Assembly (NCBI GenBank): GCA_017591395.1
Contig: WEDG01002025.1
Span: forward strand, 62,001 to 126,000
Length of the DNA stretch: 64,000 bases
Direction: 5' to 3'
Source of the DNA: Schistocephalus solidus
Taxonomy: Eukaryota; Platyhelminthes; Cestoda; Diphyllobothriidea; Diphyllobothriidae
Part shown: one piece after another, positions 54,905-64,000 of the stretch
Layout of the letters: each line of letters opens with the position of its first letter
How positions within the stretch are numbered: position 1 is the first letter of the stretch
Program-made: the position numbers and the translations under genes
Notes under the pieces: model-generated
The model's input: only the letters and a program-made list of their open reading frames with translations
What the model was told of the DNA's origin: nothing
Database searches by the model: none

Positions 54905-57900
54905 CGCAAGTGGTGAATGCTCCTGCGGCCGCCTATATCTGGTACCCAGCTCCCACCTGTGGCTCCTCGAAGCTGGGTCCCGCTCAGCGGTAATGCCCCA
55001 TGGGCAACCGCCAAGACCAGTGGTCTAGACTAGTTGAGGGTCTCCAGTGTTGCGTGTGTCTCCACACCCGATACGCCTGCTCCCCTCCCCTGCCCTCCCG
55101 CCTCTGCCCCCTCCTTCTCCCGTCAACCTTCCCTCATCCTCCACGGTCGAAAAAATCATACGGCGGGTGCTATAGCATTCAGGTAGGCGGCCTATGTAAA
55201 TCGATCGTGCTCTCACTAAGCCAAATTGTGACCCATAGTGAGTTCTATAACCGCCTGGGATGATTCAGCAGCCCTAATTGGGGACCGCACTGCTTGCCTA
55301 CTCGCAGAGGAAGGGACTAGAAAAGGTTTCCTAAACAAATTCTGTGTATCACGTCTTCTTCAGCTGGTCGTGGCTCGCAGATCGCAAAATACGCGGTCGT
55401 AAAACTCAAACAAACAACAATAATCCCCGTCCCCATCCCATGCGCCATACCCTCTGGGCTGCTCCAATGAGTCCGCTCACACAAGCAGCCTGGAATTTTC
55501 GTTCACTTTTAAACAATCCGAGGAGCAGCTGGCCGGAACGGAGGACGGAGCCAGTCGCTCGGGAACTGGCACGCTACAGGGTGGACATTGCTGCTCTCAG
55601 CGAGACCCAATCTCTGAACAGGGTCAGCTGGAGGAGTTGAGTGCCAGCTACACATTCTTCTGCAGCGGCCGACCAAAGACAGAGCGACGCGAGGCTAGTG
55701 TCACCTTTGCCATCCGGAACGACATCGTGGGACGTCTTCCCTGTCTGCCGCAGGGTACCAATGATCGCCTGATGAGCCTCCACTTGCCTCTTCGGAGCGA
55801 AAAGTTCGCCACCATCATCAGCGCCTACACTCCTCCAAGGACGAGCTCTGATGCGGCGAAGGACGAATTCTACGAGGAACTGCACGCCCTCCTGGTGATT
55901 GTGCCGAACGCGAAAAAGTTGATTTTCCTTGATAAACGCCCAAGTCGGGACAGACCATGAAATGTGGAGAGGAGTGCTTGGTCTCCATGGTCTCGCCGGC
56001 TTCAATGACGATGGTCTCCTTCTACTAAGAACCTGCGCAGAATACCGCCTGATCCTGACAAAAACCAGCCGATGGGGCAGAAGGCAACCTTGGTGCACCC
56101 CGGCGGAGACACAGCCACCTGCTTGATTATGTCCTGTGCCTGAGGCGTGACCAGCAGGACGTGCTGGTGACAAAGACGATCCCCGATGCCAATGGGTTGA
56201 CGGATCATCGCCTCGTCAACACGAAGACGAGATCACCCGGTAAGAGATCACCCGGTAACTTGAATACTGTTTGGTTTAATGTGCCTGCTCACCATCTCCA
56301 TTTCAGCAATGAACTGGCCAATCGGCTTACCCAACCTCCCAGTCACCGTGAAGAACCGCTGGTACCAAATGAGGCCCACGGTTCAATCAACCGCCCTGGA
56401 TATCCTTGACCGTTCACGCCATCAACACCAGAACTGGTTCGATGACAACGACGCTGCCTTCAACGCTCTGCTTGCCGAGAAAAACCGGTTGCACAAAGCC
56501 TACGTCGACCGCCCTACCGCTGCAAACAAGGCAGCCTTCTATCGAAGTCGCTGGCTTGTGCAGCAGTGGCTGCGAGAAATGCAGGACACCTGGATGAATC
56601 GCAAAGCCGAGGAGCTCCAATTATTCGTGGACCGCAACGAGTGGAAGCAGTCCTTCGCTGCTGTCCAGGAACCACTCCTCTTCTCAGTGCTGATGGAACT
56701 TGCTGAGACTACGCAAATCCAGAAGCACTGGGCCGAACACTTCAGATGCGTTCTCAACCGGCCCTTCAAAATTTCCAACGCCGCTATCGACCGACTGCCT
56801 GAATCGGAAACCAACGCCAACCTCGATCTCCTGCCCTATCTCTAAGAACCCATCAGGGCCGTGCAGCAACTCTCCAGTGGTAAAGCACCTGGCTCTGATA
56901 CGATCAGTGCTGAGATTTACAAACATGGTGGCCCCAACTGATGAACCAGCTCACAACGCTCTTCCGGGTGATGTGGTGCCAGGGACAGGTCCCTCAGGAT
57001 ATCAAGGACGCCACAATCGTCCACCTCTACAAGAAGAAGGGGAACCACCAACTCTGCCACAACCTCTAAGGAATCTCACTGCTCAACATCGCCGGGAAAA
57101 TATTCGCTCGCATTCTTTTTAATTGCGTCAACGGCCACCTGGAACAAGGACTCCTCCCGAAAAGCCAATACGGTTTCGCCGACATTGCGGCGCCACCGAC
57201 ATGATCTTTACCACACTCCAGCTGCAGGAGAATTGTCAGGAGATGCTGACTCACCTCTAATTAACCTTCGTGGAACTGACGAAAGACTTTGACACGGTGA
57301 ATCGCGAAGGACGGTGGAAGCTCATGCAGAAATTCGGCTGACCCGAATGATTCACTCACATGGTGCGTCAACTCCCTGATGGCATGTTGGCACGCGTCAT
57401 GGACAACGGAGCCATCTCAGAGGCCTTCGCAGTGACCAACAGAGTGAAGCAGGTTTGCGTCATGGCACCTACCCTCTTCAGTCTCATGTTCTCTGCCGTG
57501 CTAATGGACGCCTACCATGACGAACGCCCCGAAATTCACATCACCTACCGGATGGATGGCCAACTCCTCAATAAAGAGCAGCTGCACTCCCAGTCGCGTG
57601 TATCCACAGCCATCATCCACGAACTTCTCTTTGCTGACGACTGTGCGCTCAATGCAACTACAGAAGGGGACTTTCAAAAGAGCATGCACCTCTTCGCGGT
57701 CGCTTGCGAAAATCTCTGACTGATAATCAACACGGAGAAATTGGTGGTCATGCGTCAGCCACAGCTCAATACCACGTACAATGCACCCGCATCAATGTCA
57801 ACGGCACTCAACTGAAATTCAAGGACAAGCTCACTTACCTGTGCATCAGCCTCTCCAACAGCACCAAAATCGACGATAAGGTCACCCACCGGATTATTAA

Positions 57901-58170
57901 AGCCAGCCAAGCCTTCGAACGCATGCAGAACGTCGTCTGGAATCGACACAGTCTCCACCTCAGCATCAAACTCAAGATGTACAAAGCTGTCATATTGCCA
58001 ACGCTGCTGTATGGAGCGGAGACCCGGACGATCTATCAAAAACAAGCGCGGAAGCTCAACCACTTCCATCTCAGCTGCCTCCGCAGAATACAAGACAGGA
58101 TCCCGGGCACAGAAGTGCTGGAATTAACAGTCATCCTAAGCATCCAGTCTTGCTCGAATACGTTTTAGTG
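54905..58170 (+). mobile_element. APE-type LINE, decayed, with 5' leader and RT tail
   Basis: The leader 54905-55480 aligns with that of the LINE at 30412. APE endonuclease follows in shifted frames: [107 protein letters not shown] (motif A), RVKQVCVMAPTLFSLMFSAV (motif B, G of QG changed), [10 protein letters not shown] (motif C, 57630-57641). The tail has [20 protein letters not shown] and HLSCLRRI. Multiple stops (e.g. near 56843, 56939, 57067) and frameshifts make it inactive. It retains the 3' RT region that the copy at 27.5 kb has lost. Confidence 0.87.
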
Positions 58171-59240
58171 GGAAATTGCAAAGGAGAGGTCATGAGACTT
58201 AAAGTTCAGTCTTCAGAGGGAGCTTATCTCTGACGCAATTGGCAGTGCTTTTGAAATGGACGTTTTTCGTATGCGAGAAATGCGCCTTTGTCGCAAGAAT
58301 TAAATGGTACACGCAAAAGTAGTACATTAATTACGCTGGTGCTTTAGCCTCGGGAAGTGTGACCTGCCACTTTAATTGCCCTGGTTACTCCTTATCTGCT
58401 TCGGCACTCAAACAACATTAGAAGCCTCCCGCTGCTCTAAAACAGCCTCATTTTATCCCTGACGCACTGACCTGTAGCCACTCAACTGACTTCAGCTCAA
58501 TCACACGTGCGTGCAGACAGGTTCCGCCGTCCTTGTTCCCCTCAAACACATCGCCCCGCACCACTACACACAAAGAACTAAATAGGCCACCCGTCACCTT
58601 GTGCACCTCACTGCTCTTGGACCCAAACAGCCCGGATTTACATCAGACGCACAGATTAAAGTAGCTGACACGGTCTCCTCCTCCTCCTCCTCCCCTCTCT
58701 CCCTTTAATGCATACCTTAACACCGTCAGTATACTGCCACTTTCACCATCATTGCCCGCAAGGGCTCAAATTCGGCCCTTCAGAGCAAAAGAACATATTG
58801 AAACGTGTATTGCAACCACGAAAATATATGTGACATCATCCCTCTTCACTCGCACATTTTCTCCCTGTTCACCAATCACACTCCCATTTTGAAAGGTCCA
58901 CCTGGCATCTTCCTGTTTTTCGTGGCCAAATGCAATTGCGAATTCAACAAACCATTATCCAGATATCAATTCATGTTTCTTTTTATCTTATTCACTCTGC
59001 ATAAACACAATTGTGCAATCAAAACTCTATAGTTAAGTAAACAGTTAGTGGTATGCTGTAGAGAGCGGTATTCGGACATCAAAGCCAGGCTAGGTTGGCC
59101 CGAAAAAACCATATTTCAACGCTCTAGCGTCCGTTATTGCGCATAGACGGGAAGAAGAGTCGTTTGTTCTCTAAATGTGGGCTGCTAATTCCCAATTAAT
59201 CATGGTCAAAGCATGCCCGGTCATATTGTTAATGTCAGCG
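58171..59240. other. Unique DNA after the LINE, no gene seen
   Basis: May include LINE 3' UTR at the start; a short (CTC)n run near 58677-58693. No recognised frame. Confidence 0.35.
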
Positions 59241-59320
59241 AAGAATTGGAGGATGGACTGTTAGTTGATGCAATTCGGAAGAAGAAGATGCGATCGCTGG
59301 AACAAGAAGTTGATTGCCCC

Positions 59321-59349
59321 GACATTTTGGATTCAGAACCCATCATCAG
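59321..59349 (-). ncRNA. Hammerhead-like motif, PLE pLTR relic
   Basis: Minus strand CTGATGA, T, GGGTT-CTG-AATCC stem, AAAA (for GAAA), TG, TC. Its pLTR context (ATCGCTGGAACAAGAAG upstream on the plus strand) matches 62628-62646. Confidence 0.4.
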
Positions 59350-59524
59350 ATTTAGTCGCAGAAAAGGGTAATGAACGTATAAGGGGGTGTAGTATTTATG
59401 GGACGCAGTTTTCAGGTCACCGCATGCTTATATTACTTAGCAGCAGTCACGTTCACCGTTGGCTGTCATAGGCGATGCGACGATTGCCTGTCGGTCCGTA
59501 TCGGGAGAGGAATATTGGTTATCC

Positions 59525-59561
59525 GACGTTTCGAGTAGTTGTTTCGTCTACCCATCTTCAG
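59525..59561 (-). ncRNA. Hammerhead-ribozyme-like motif, PLE pLTR, third family
   Basis: Minus strand CTGAAGA (position 7 = A, tolerated), T, 6 bp stem GGGTAG/CTACTC with a 9 nt loop, GAAA, CG, UC. All invariant core positions are kept. Stem I pairing with the immediate flanks is weak. Confidence 0.5.
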
Positions 59562-59564
59562 AGC

Positions 59565-61715
59565 CTGGAGAGTCATACTCGCACCTCCCAGCATGATTGG
59601 CCATTCACTTTCGGAGTAATCTTGCACTTTTTTCCGACGTATGTACTTTGTCTGCAACTGCACGATATCTGGAGCTGGGAGGATTGTTAGTTGAAGCCAT
59701 CCTCAAGGCCCTTCTGGGTGCGGTTTTGTCCAGATTATCCTGCCATTTTTTTGCGGAAAATCCTAATCTGACCAGCGTCATTATGCAGAGTGTAATCCAT
59801 CGCTCCGACTTAATGGCGCTTTCCAATTCAAATCACCACTGTGACGGGTGGATAGCTGGTAACCTCGTCCAACGGCCCCAGCAGACGCTGAAAATTAAGT
59901 TGCTGTCGTAGGTTTTCATATTTGTTTTGGTACACATATTTGGACAACTGAGACTGCATAAACGCCTAGGCAATATTTCCCGAGAAAAGCTGTCCTGGCA
60001 ACGTCTTCTTCATTGATAGGACGAAACCAGTAGTCTCCAATTGCATATATAGCCCAAGAAGGCCTCCAATCCGTATTCATTCAAATCTGGTTCACTCGGT
60101 CCTTCTGCTCGAATGCGTTGGGAGCAGTATAAGGGGCATTCAGGTCTGAAAAGGAAGTTATTTATTTTCAGCGGAGCATGATTTTCGGCAAAAAAGGATG
60201 TAAAACCCAGCTTCGGCAAAAGACTGATGTCTTAACCAGTTGACTGTGTCATCAGTTAACATGAATGAAGCACATAGGGAGAGAACACTTCATGTATGTG
60301 AAGAAGGCAATGTCATCTTTCTGCATAAAAAAGAAGGATGCAATTGCAGTCTCCCCGAAGCTAGGCTAACCGCTTCTTGGCTGTTTTAATGCATTGATTT
60401 GTATGTTCTATCACTAGTAGAGGTTCAGAACACAGAAATGACCTTGGATTTCCACGAGTTACCACCTTTTGGTTAGTTTAAACAACAGTCAGTAAACAGC
60501 TTAAAGGACATACAAGCAGCATGCTTAAAAACAGCCTTTGAATGCTAAGGCAATATCGAGGACTCGCTTATGCATATGGTACCGTCTAACTACTATTCGT
60601 CCTGTTCGTATATTTAAAAACTGCATTTCCTCTCCTAAAATGTTACAATCACTCCCATCCGTGAATTACAGGTAGCCTTGAGCCAGGGCGCATAGGCGTA
60701 TCCAGTTCCGACTGCCTTATCGATTATTCGTCAAAGTGGGTACATGTCCGAGATAACTGAAGTCACGTGCTTCGGGGAACACTTTTTTCATACTCCTCCT
60801 CCTCCTCCTCCTCCATCTCCTTTTGCTATTTTCTCCTAATTTAGCTTTCTCATACCTTCATTAAATGATTTAGTTGGCTTCAAGTAGATTGAAAATATGC
60901 ATTTGAATATATATTTAACAAAACCCAACTTTACAACTTCACGCTGGGCCAAAACGTGCACGCTCCTTCAGTGAACGGTTGTTAGGTGAACATGGAAGGA
61001 CCTCGCAAGGAGAGTGATAGTTATGATTTTCCTCCTACATTTTGTTTGAAAAAAGTACTCTTATTTTTCTAAGAGTACTATCATGAGACGCATATGCACA
61101 CGCATTCATGCCACTTGCTACCGAGGCACACGCCGGACCGAATGAGAACTCACAAGGCATGGTGATTTGAAGGCGCACCGATTATTTTGCGAAGTTTAAA
61201 TTTACATGGAGGCCAAATCTGAACTTCCATTTTCTGACTAGTCTAATTGTATTAATTTTAGACCCCCGTTTTTATTGTAAAGTAAACCTCGGTATTCATC
61301 CCAACACACAGCCTGATTAAATAACCAGCCTACTTAATTATAACTACAATGCATGCATCGGTTCTCCGGACCCTTGCTGATACTCACAAGCTATTGATTG
61401 AATGTAAACTTTGCACAGTGCTTAATTTGGATTGGTTAATCGAGAATAAACTTAGGCCTGGAGGCAGACTACGTCTGATTGTGAATCCTGCGCTTAATTT
61501 TTGCCTATTTACGCCTAAAAAGTATTAATAAAGTAGTCTGTACACAAGATAGACTCCGATGTTAACTTATAGTAAATAAGTTTGTTGACAAATTCCATTT
61601 TTGAATCATTTTGCGGAAGATTTAATTTTAATGGATTTCAATAACGTCTTGGGACGCGTTTTGCGCATTGCCACCGCTACGCACATTAATCGGTGCATAT
61701 TGTCTGTTTCGATTC
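59565..61715. other. Unique DNA, no gene seen
   Basis: 59600-59910 may be remaining PLE-related sequence. A (CCT)n run lies near 60797-60815. Other frames are short. Confidence 0.35.
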
Positions 61716-61719
61716 GGAA

Positions 61720-61925
61720 TATTAGTAATGAGGTTGAGTATAGCTGGCTGATGATGGCTGATAAGCCAGAAGTGACTTTGCCAGTGCCCCTTGTGTTTGT
61801 CCGAAATATCCTTCTACCTATGTCAAACGCCACTGATTGGCTGCCGGCGTAACTTGAGTGAGTCCCAAGGCACTACGGGACGATTGAGTGTGTAGCCGAT
61901 CGGTGAGCACCCATCTACCAATGGT
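61720..61925 (+). mobile_element. SINE-like family A, diverged copy
   Basis: GAGGTTGAGTATAGCTGGCTG, ATGATGGCTGATAAGCCAG, CCAGTGCCCCTTGTGTTTGTC, then GATCGGTGAGCACCCATCTACCA, matching the family core and outer arm. Confidence 0.65.
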
Positions 61926-62494
61926 TTCATAATTTATAAGTGTTTGTCAATATTCATACCTCTGGAACAACTTCAGGGAACAGCTACAAAATACGCAAGC
62001 CCTAGGAAATTGATGAGAGCCTCATGAACAATCAACTGCCTACTACGATAAATCGCTATGGCTGTCCATTTATACGGGGGCGCTCCAGCATAACCGAGAA
62101 ACTGAAGGAATCCCGGCGCCCTGAGGAGAAATCAGTTAATCGCTTCTTCGAAATTCCAGCCTTTAGACCAAGCACTGTATAGTCCACCGCGAAGTACACG
62201 GGGGATGGTATCTGATGATTGTTAAAAGTTGACAGAGTTTAACGGTCTCTTTAACTTCCGGTGAAAAGACTCCCAAGGCTTGGAGAAGTGAGTTACATTC
62301 TGCATCACCTAACCATTTACTTCCGCTTCAGAAAGCAACTTCTCGAACAAGGGAGCAAATGGTCAATTAAGGACAGGAAATTGCAAGTGTCAAATAAGAA
62401 CAAACTTTTCAATTCGTAGGCCGTTGTAGACGATAAAAAAAAAACTATAGTGGTTAAATTTGGACAGGAGATGAGGCGTAACTAACGTTTTGTT
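61926..62494. other. Unique DNA, no gene seen
   Basis: No recognised frame or repeat. Confidence 0.35.
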
Positions 62495-62559
62495 GGAGGA
62501 GGAGGAGGAGGAGGAGGAGGAGGAGGAGGAGGAGGAGGAGTAGGAGGAGGAGGATGAGG
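62495..62559 (+). repeat. (GGA)n microsatellite
   Basis: About 20 near-perfect GGA/GAG triplets, interrupted by T at ~62541 and ~62555, located ~100 bp from a PLE pLTR relic. Confidence 0.95.
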
Positions 62560-62656
62560 AGAAAGGACCTTGCCCTCCTAAGGTAGGAGGCATATATAAC
62601 GAATGAAAAATCCGCAGGAGAAAATGTGATCACTGGAACAAGAAGATTATCAACCT

Positions 62657-62690
62657 GGCGTTTCGGATTCTTAATAGAACCCATCATCAG
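62657..62690 (-). ncRNA. Hammerhead-ribozyme-like motif with altered cleavage triplet, PLE pLTR
   Basis: Minus strand CTGATGA, T, 6 bp stem GGGTTC/GAATCC (one G-U) with loop TATTAA, GAAA, CG, then CC where UC is expected. Everything except the U at the cleavage triplet is preserved. Confidence 0.5.
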
Positions 62691-62699
62691 AGACAGTTG

Positions 62700-63165
62700 C
62701 AAATACGGGCGACAGAGTTGAAAAATGTATTTAAACGATGTCTGTACCCAGTAGGAGAATGGTGTGAAATTGATGCAGTTTAAAGCCCTTTCTCAGTATA
62801 CGCCCTTTGACGTTGCCCAGGTTCAGCGGTGGACCCATCGTGACCATTGAAAGTGCTAAAACAAGTAAAGGCTACCACGATTCTGGATGGAGGCTGTGAT
62901 CTCCTAAAATGGAATTCAAGGTTTGGTAACATTCTCTCATTCTCGGTTAGTTGGCAGGCTCAGAAAGTCAATGCGTGAATGGGAGAAGGAAGAGAGAGAG
63001 TAAAACTGACACGTAAACTTACAGCTCTCATCATGACAATAAATCTGACGGGCTTCGAGCTATCGTGGCATGCAGGCAGTCGTGGCCTTAAATGCTAACA
63101 ACTGATGGGAGAACTCGATCTTCATGAAGGTGTTTTCGGGCGGAGGAAGAAATAAAAGTCAGGAT
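62700..63165. other. pLTR flank and unique DNA
   Basis: Starts with GTATTTAAACG near 62727, in the position of the TATA-like word of other pLTRs. No gene recognised beyond. Confidence 0.35.
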
Positions 63166-63169
63166 GCAA

Positions 63170-63450
63170 TGGCTACTTCTGAATGTGGCCCTTTTGATGC
63201 TCCCACGTGCATGTGTTGTGGGCCACGTCGTATGTGGCACGCGTAGAGGAATGCTTCAGCTTTGCTAGTCACCGGACCGGAGCCCACCTCCGATCGTTCT
63301 GACTGTTTTATTATCTTAGCAAGGTTAGTGAGGGAGGAGAGAGTGCGTTAGATGCATCGAAAGTCTGTCCCACTATATAGTCATGTCCATGCAAGTAACC
63401 TCTGCTGGGCTTACTCCGTCGGGCATACGATGGACGTCATAGTTCAGGAC
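63170..63450 (-). repeat. Dispersed repeat family B, diverged copy
   Basis: TGAATGTGGCCCTTTTGATGC, GGAGAGAGTGCGTTAGATGC, ATCGAAAGTCTG and CATACGATGGACGTC follow the order of the copy at 12660-12950. Confidence 0.7.
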
Positions 63451-64000
63451 ATTATAACTGTCACCAATACTTCCGTTGCTTTTGAAAAATAGGAAGAACA
63501 AATATGCACACATAAATTTCCCTCTAATGAACTGCAGAGTCTTTTATTACCTGAAGTGACTGCTAACTCTTTTACCTTCAAGCGCTTCCGTCTACCTGAA
63601 GGCACAATCACTGTTTCACTGAGCTTAAATGACACTTGAGTGGCAGATGAGACAATCATCAATTGGCATCTGTCAATGGCGGACTTTATGGGACTTCTGC
63701 CAGACGGCTATGGGCAGTTGAACGTAGTAGGTGACAAGCAAACGTAAAAGCACCCACAAGTAAGACGACTACCATGTCTCCGCGTCCTCCTTTATAGGAA
63801 GCACCGCATAATGCAATGGTATAAACATCCTCCCAGATTTTTTTGGACAGCTAATGCGGGTGGATGTAATTCTGTACTGTGAGCGTTATCAGGCTACCTA
63901 GTGTGTCTTGAGTAGGGTGAATGAGAGGCTGTTGGGCTGCGTGTCCCTTATGTCTGTGTTTGCATGTCACCGTTTGACAGTCTCGACAGACTCTGTGGCA
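63451..64000. other. Unique DNA to the window end
   Basis: A 72-codon minus frame at 63444-63662 has no recognised domain. Nothing else supported. Confidence 0.35.

Noticed and set aside
62390..62702. Poly-Ser and poly-Leu minus-strand frames
   Set aside because: Translations of the (GGA)n microsatellite.

Overview
This window looks like eukaryotic, repeat-dominated nuclear DNA from a flatworm, most likely a diphyllobothriidean-type tapeworm. That assignment is an inference from the mix of Penelope-like retroelements (PLEs), APE-type LINEs, tRNA-derived SINE-like repeats, long (AT)n tracts and very low gene density. I see no bacterial gene organisation, CRISPR array or rRNA gene. Only one host gene is convincing: an intronless 639-codon reading frame at 6257-8176 (+) for a glycogen-targeting regulatory subunit of protein phosphatase 1 (RVxF docking motif plus a C-terminal CBM21 domain).

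Layout. 1-2630: two PLE fragments in opposite orientations, (AT)n tracts, a half-inverted satellite unit and a ~217 bp palindrome. 2.6-9.7 kb: mostly unique DNA with the PP1 gene. 9.7-15.2 kb: degenerate TTAGGG-like DNA, a tRNA-like SINE cluster, and dispersed families B and C. 15-24.6 kb: sparse, with a PLE GIY-YIG fragment, SINE-like copies and pLTR pieces. 24.9-31.2 kb: a PLE on the minus strand with two pseudo-LTRs, split by a ~3.8 kb nested insertion (a 5'-complete LINE plus family B repeats) flanked by a 9/10-matching 10 bp duplication. 31-42 kb: AT-rich unique DNA with a mariner relic, a LINE 3' relic and an inverted dispersed pair (family D). 42.7-45.9 kb: a run of cassettes each bounded by (AT)n, including a PLE fragment with inverted ends and a 3.5-copy ~354 bp tandem array. 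46-54.9 kb: mainly unclassified DNA. 54.9-58.2 kb: a second, decayed LINE (+). 58-64 kb: unique DNA with three more pLTR relics and a (GGA)n tract.

The most interesting signals are two. First, ten copies of a hammerhead-ribozyme-like core (CTGANGA, a stem-loop, GAAA, then N-N-U-H) occur across several diverged PLE pseudo-LTR families, with apparent covariation in an extremely short stem III; this fits the small, dimer-active hammerheads reported from PLEs. Second, a recurring architecture is seen in which repeat units bounded by (AT)n have one half or one end inverted. The rest of the window is largely a record of nested, decaying retroelements.
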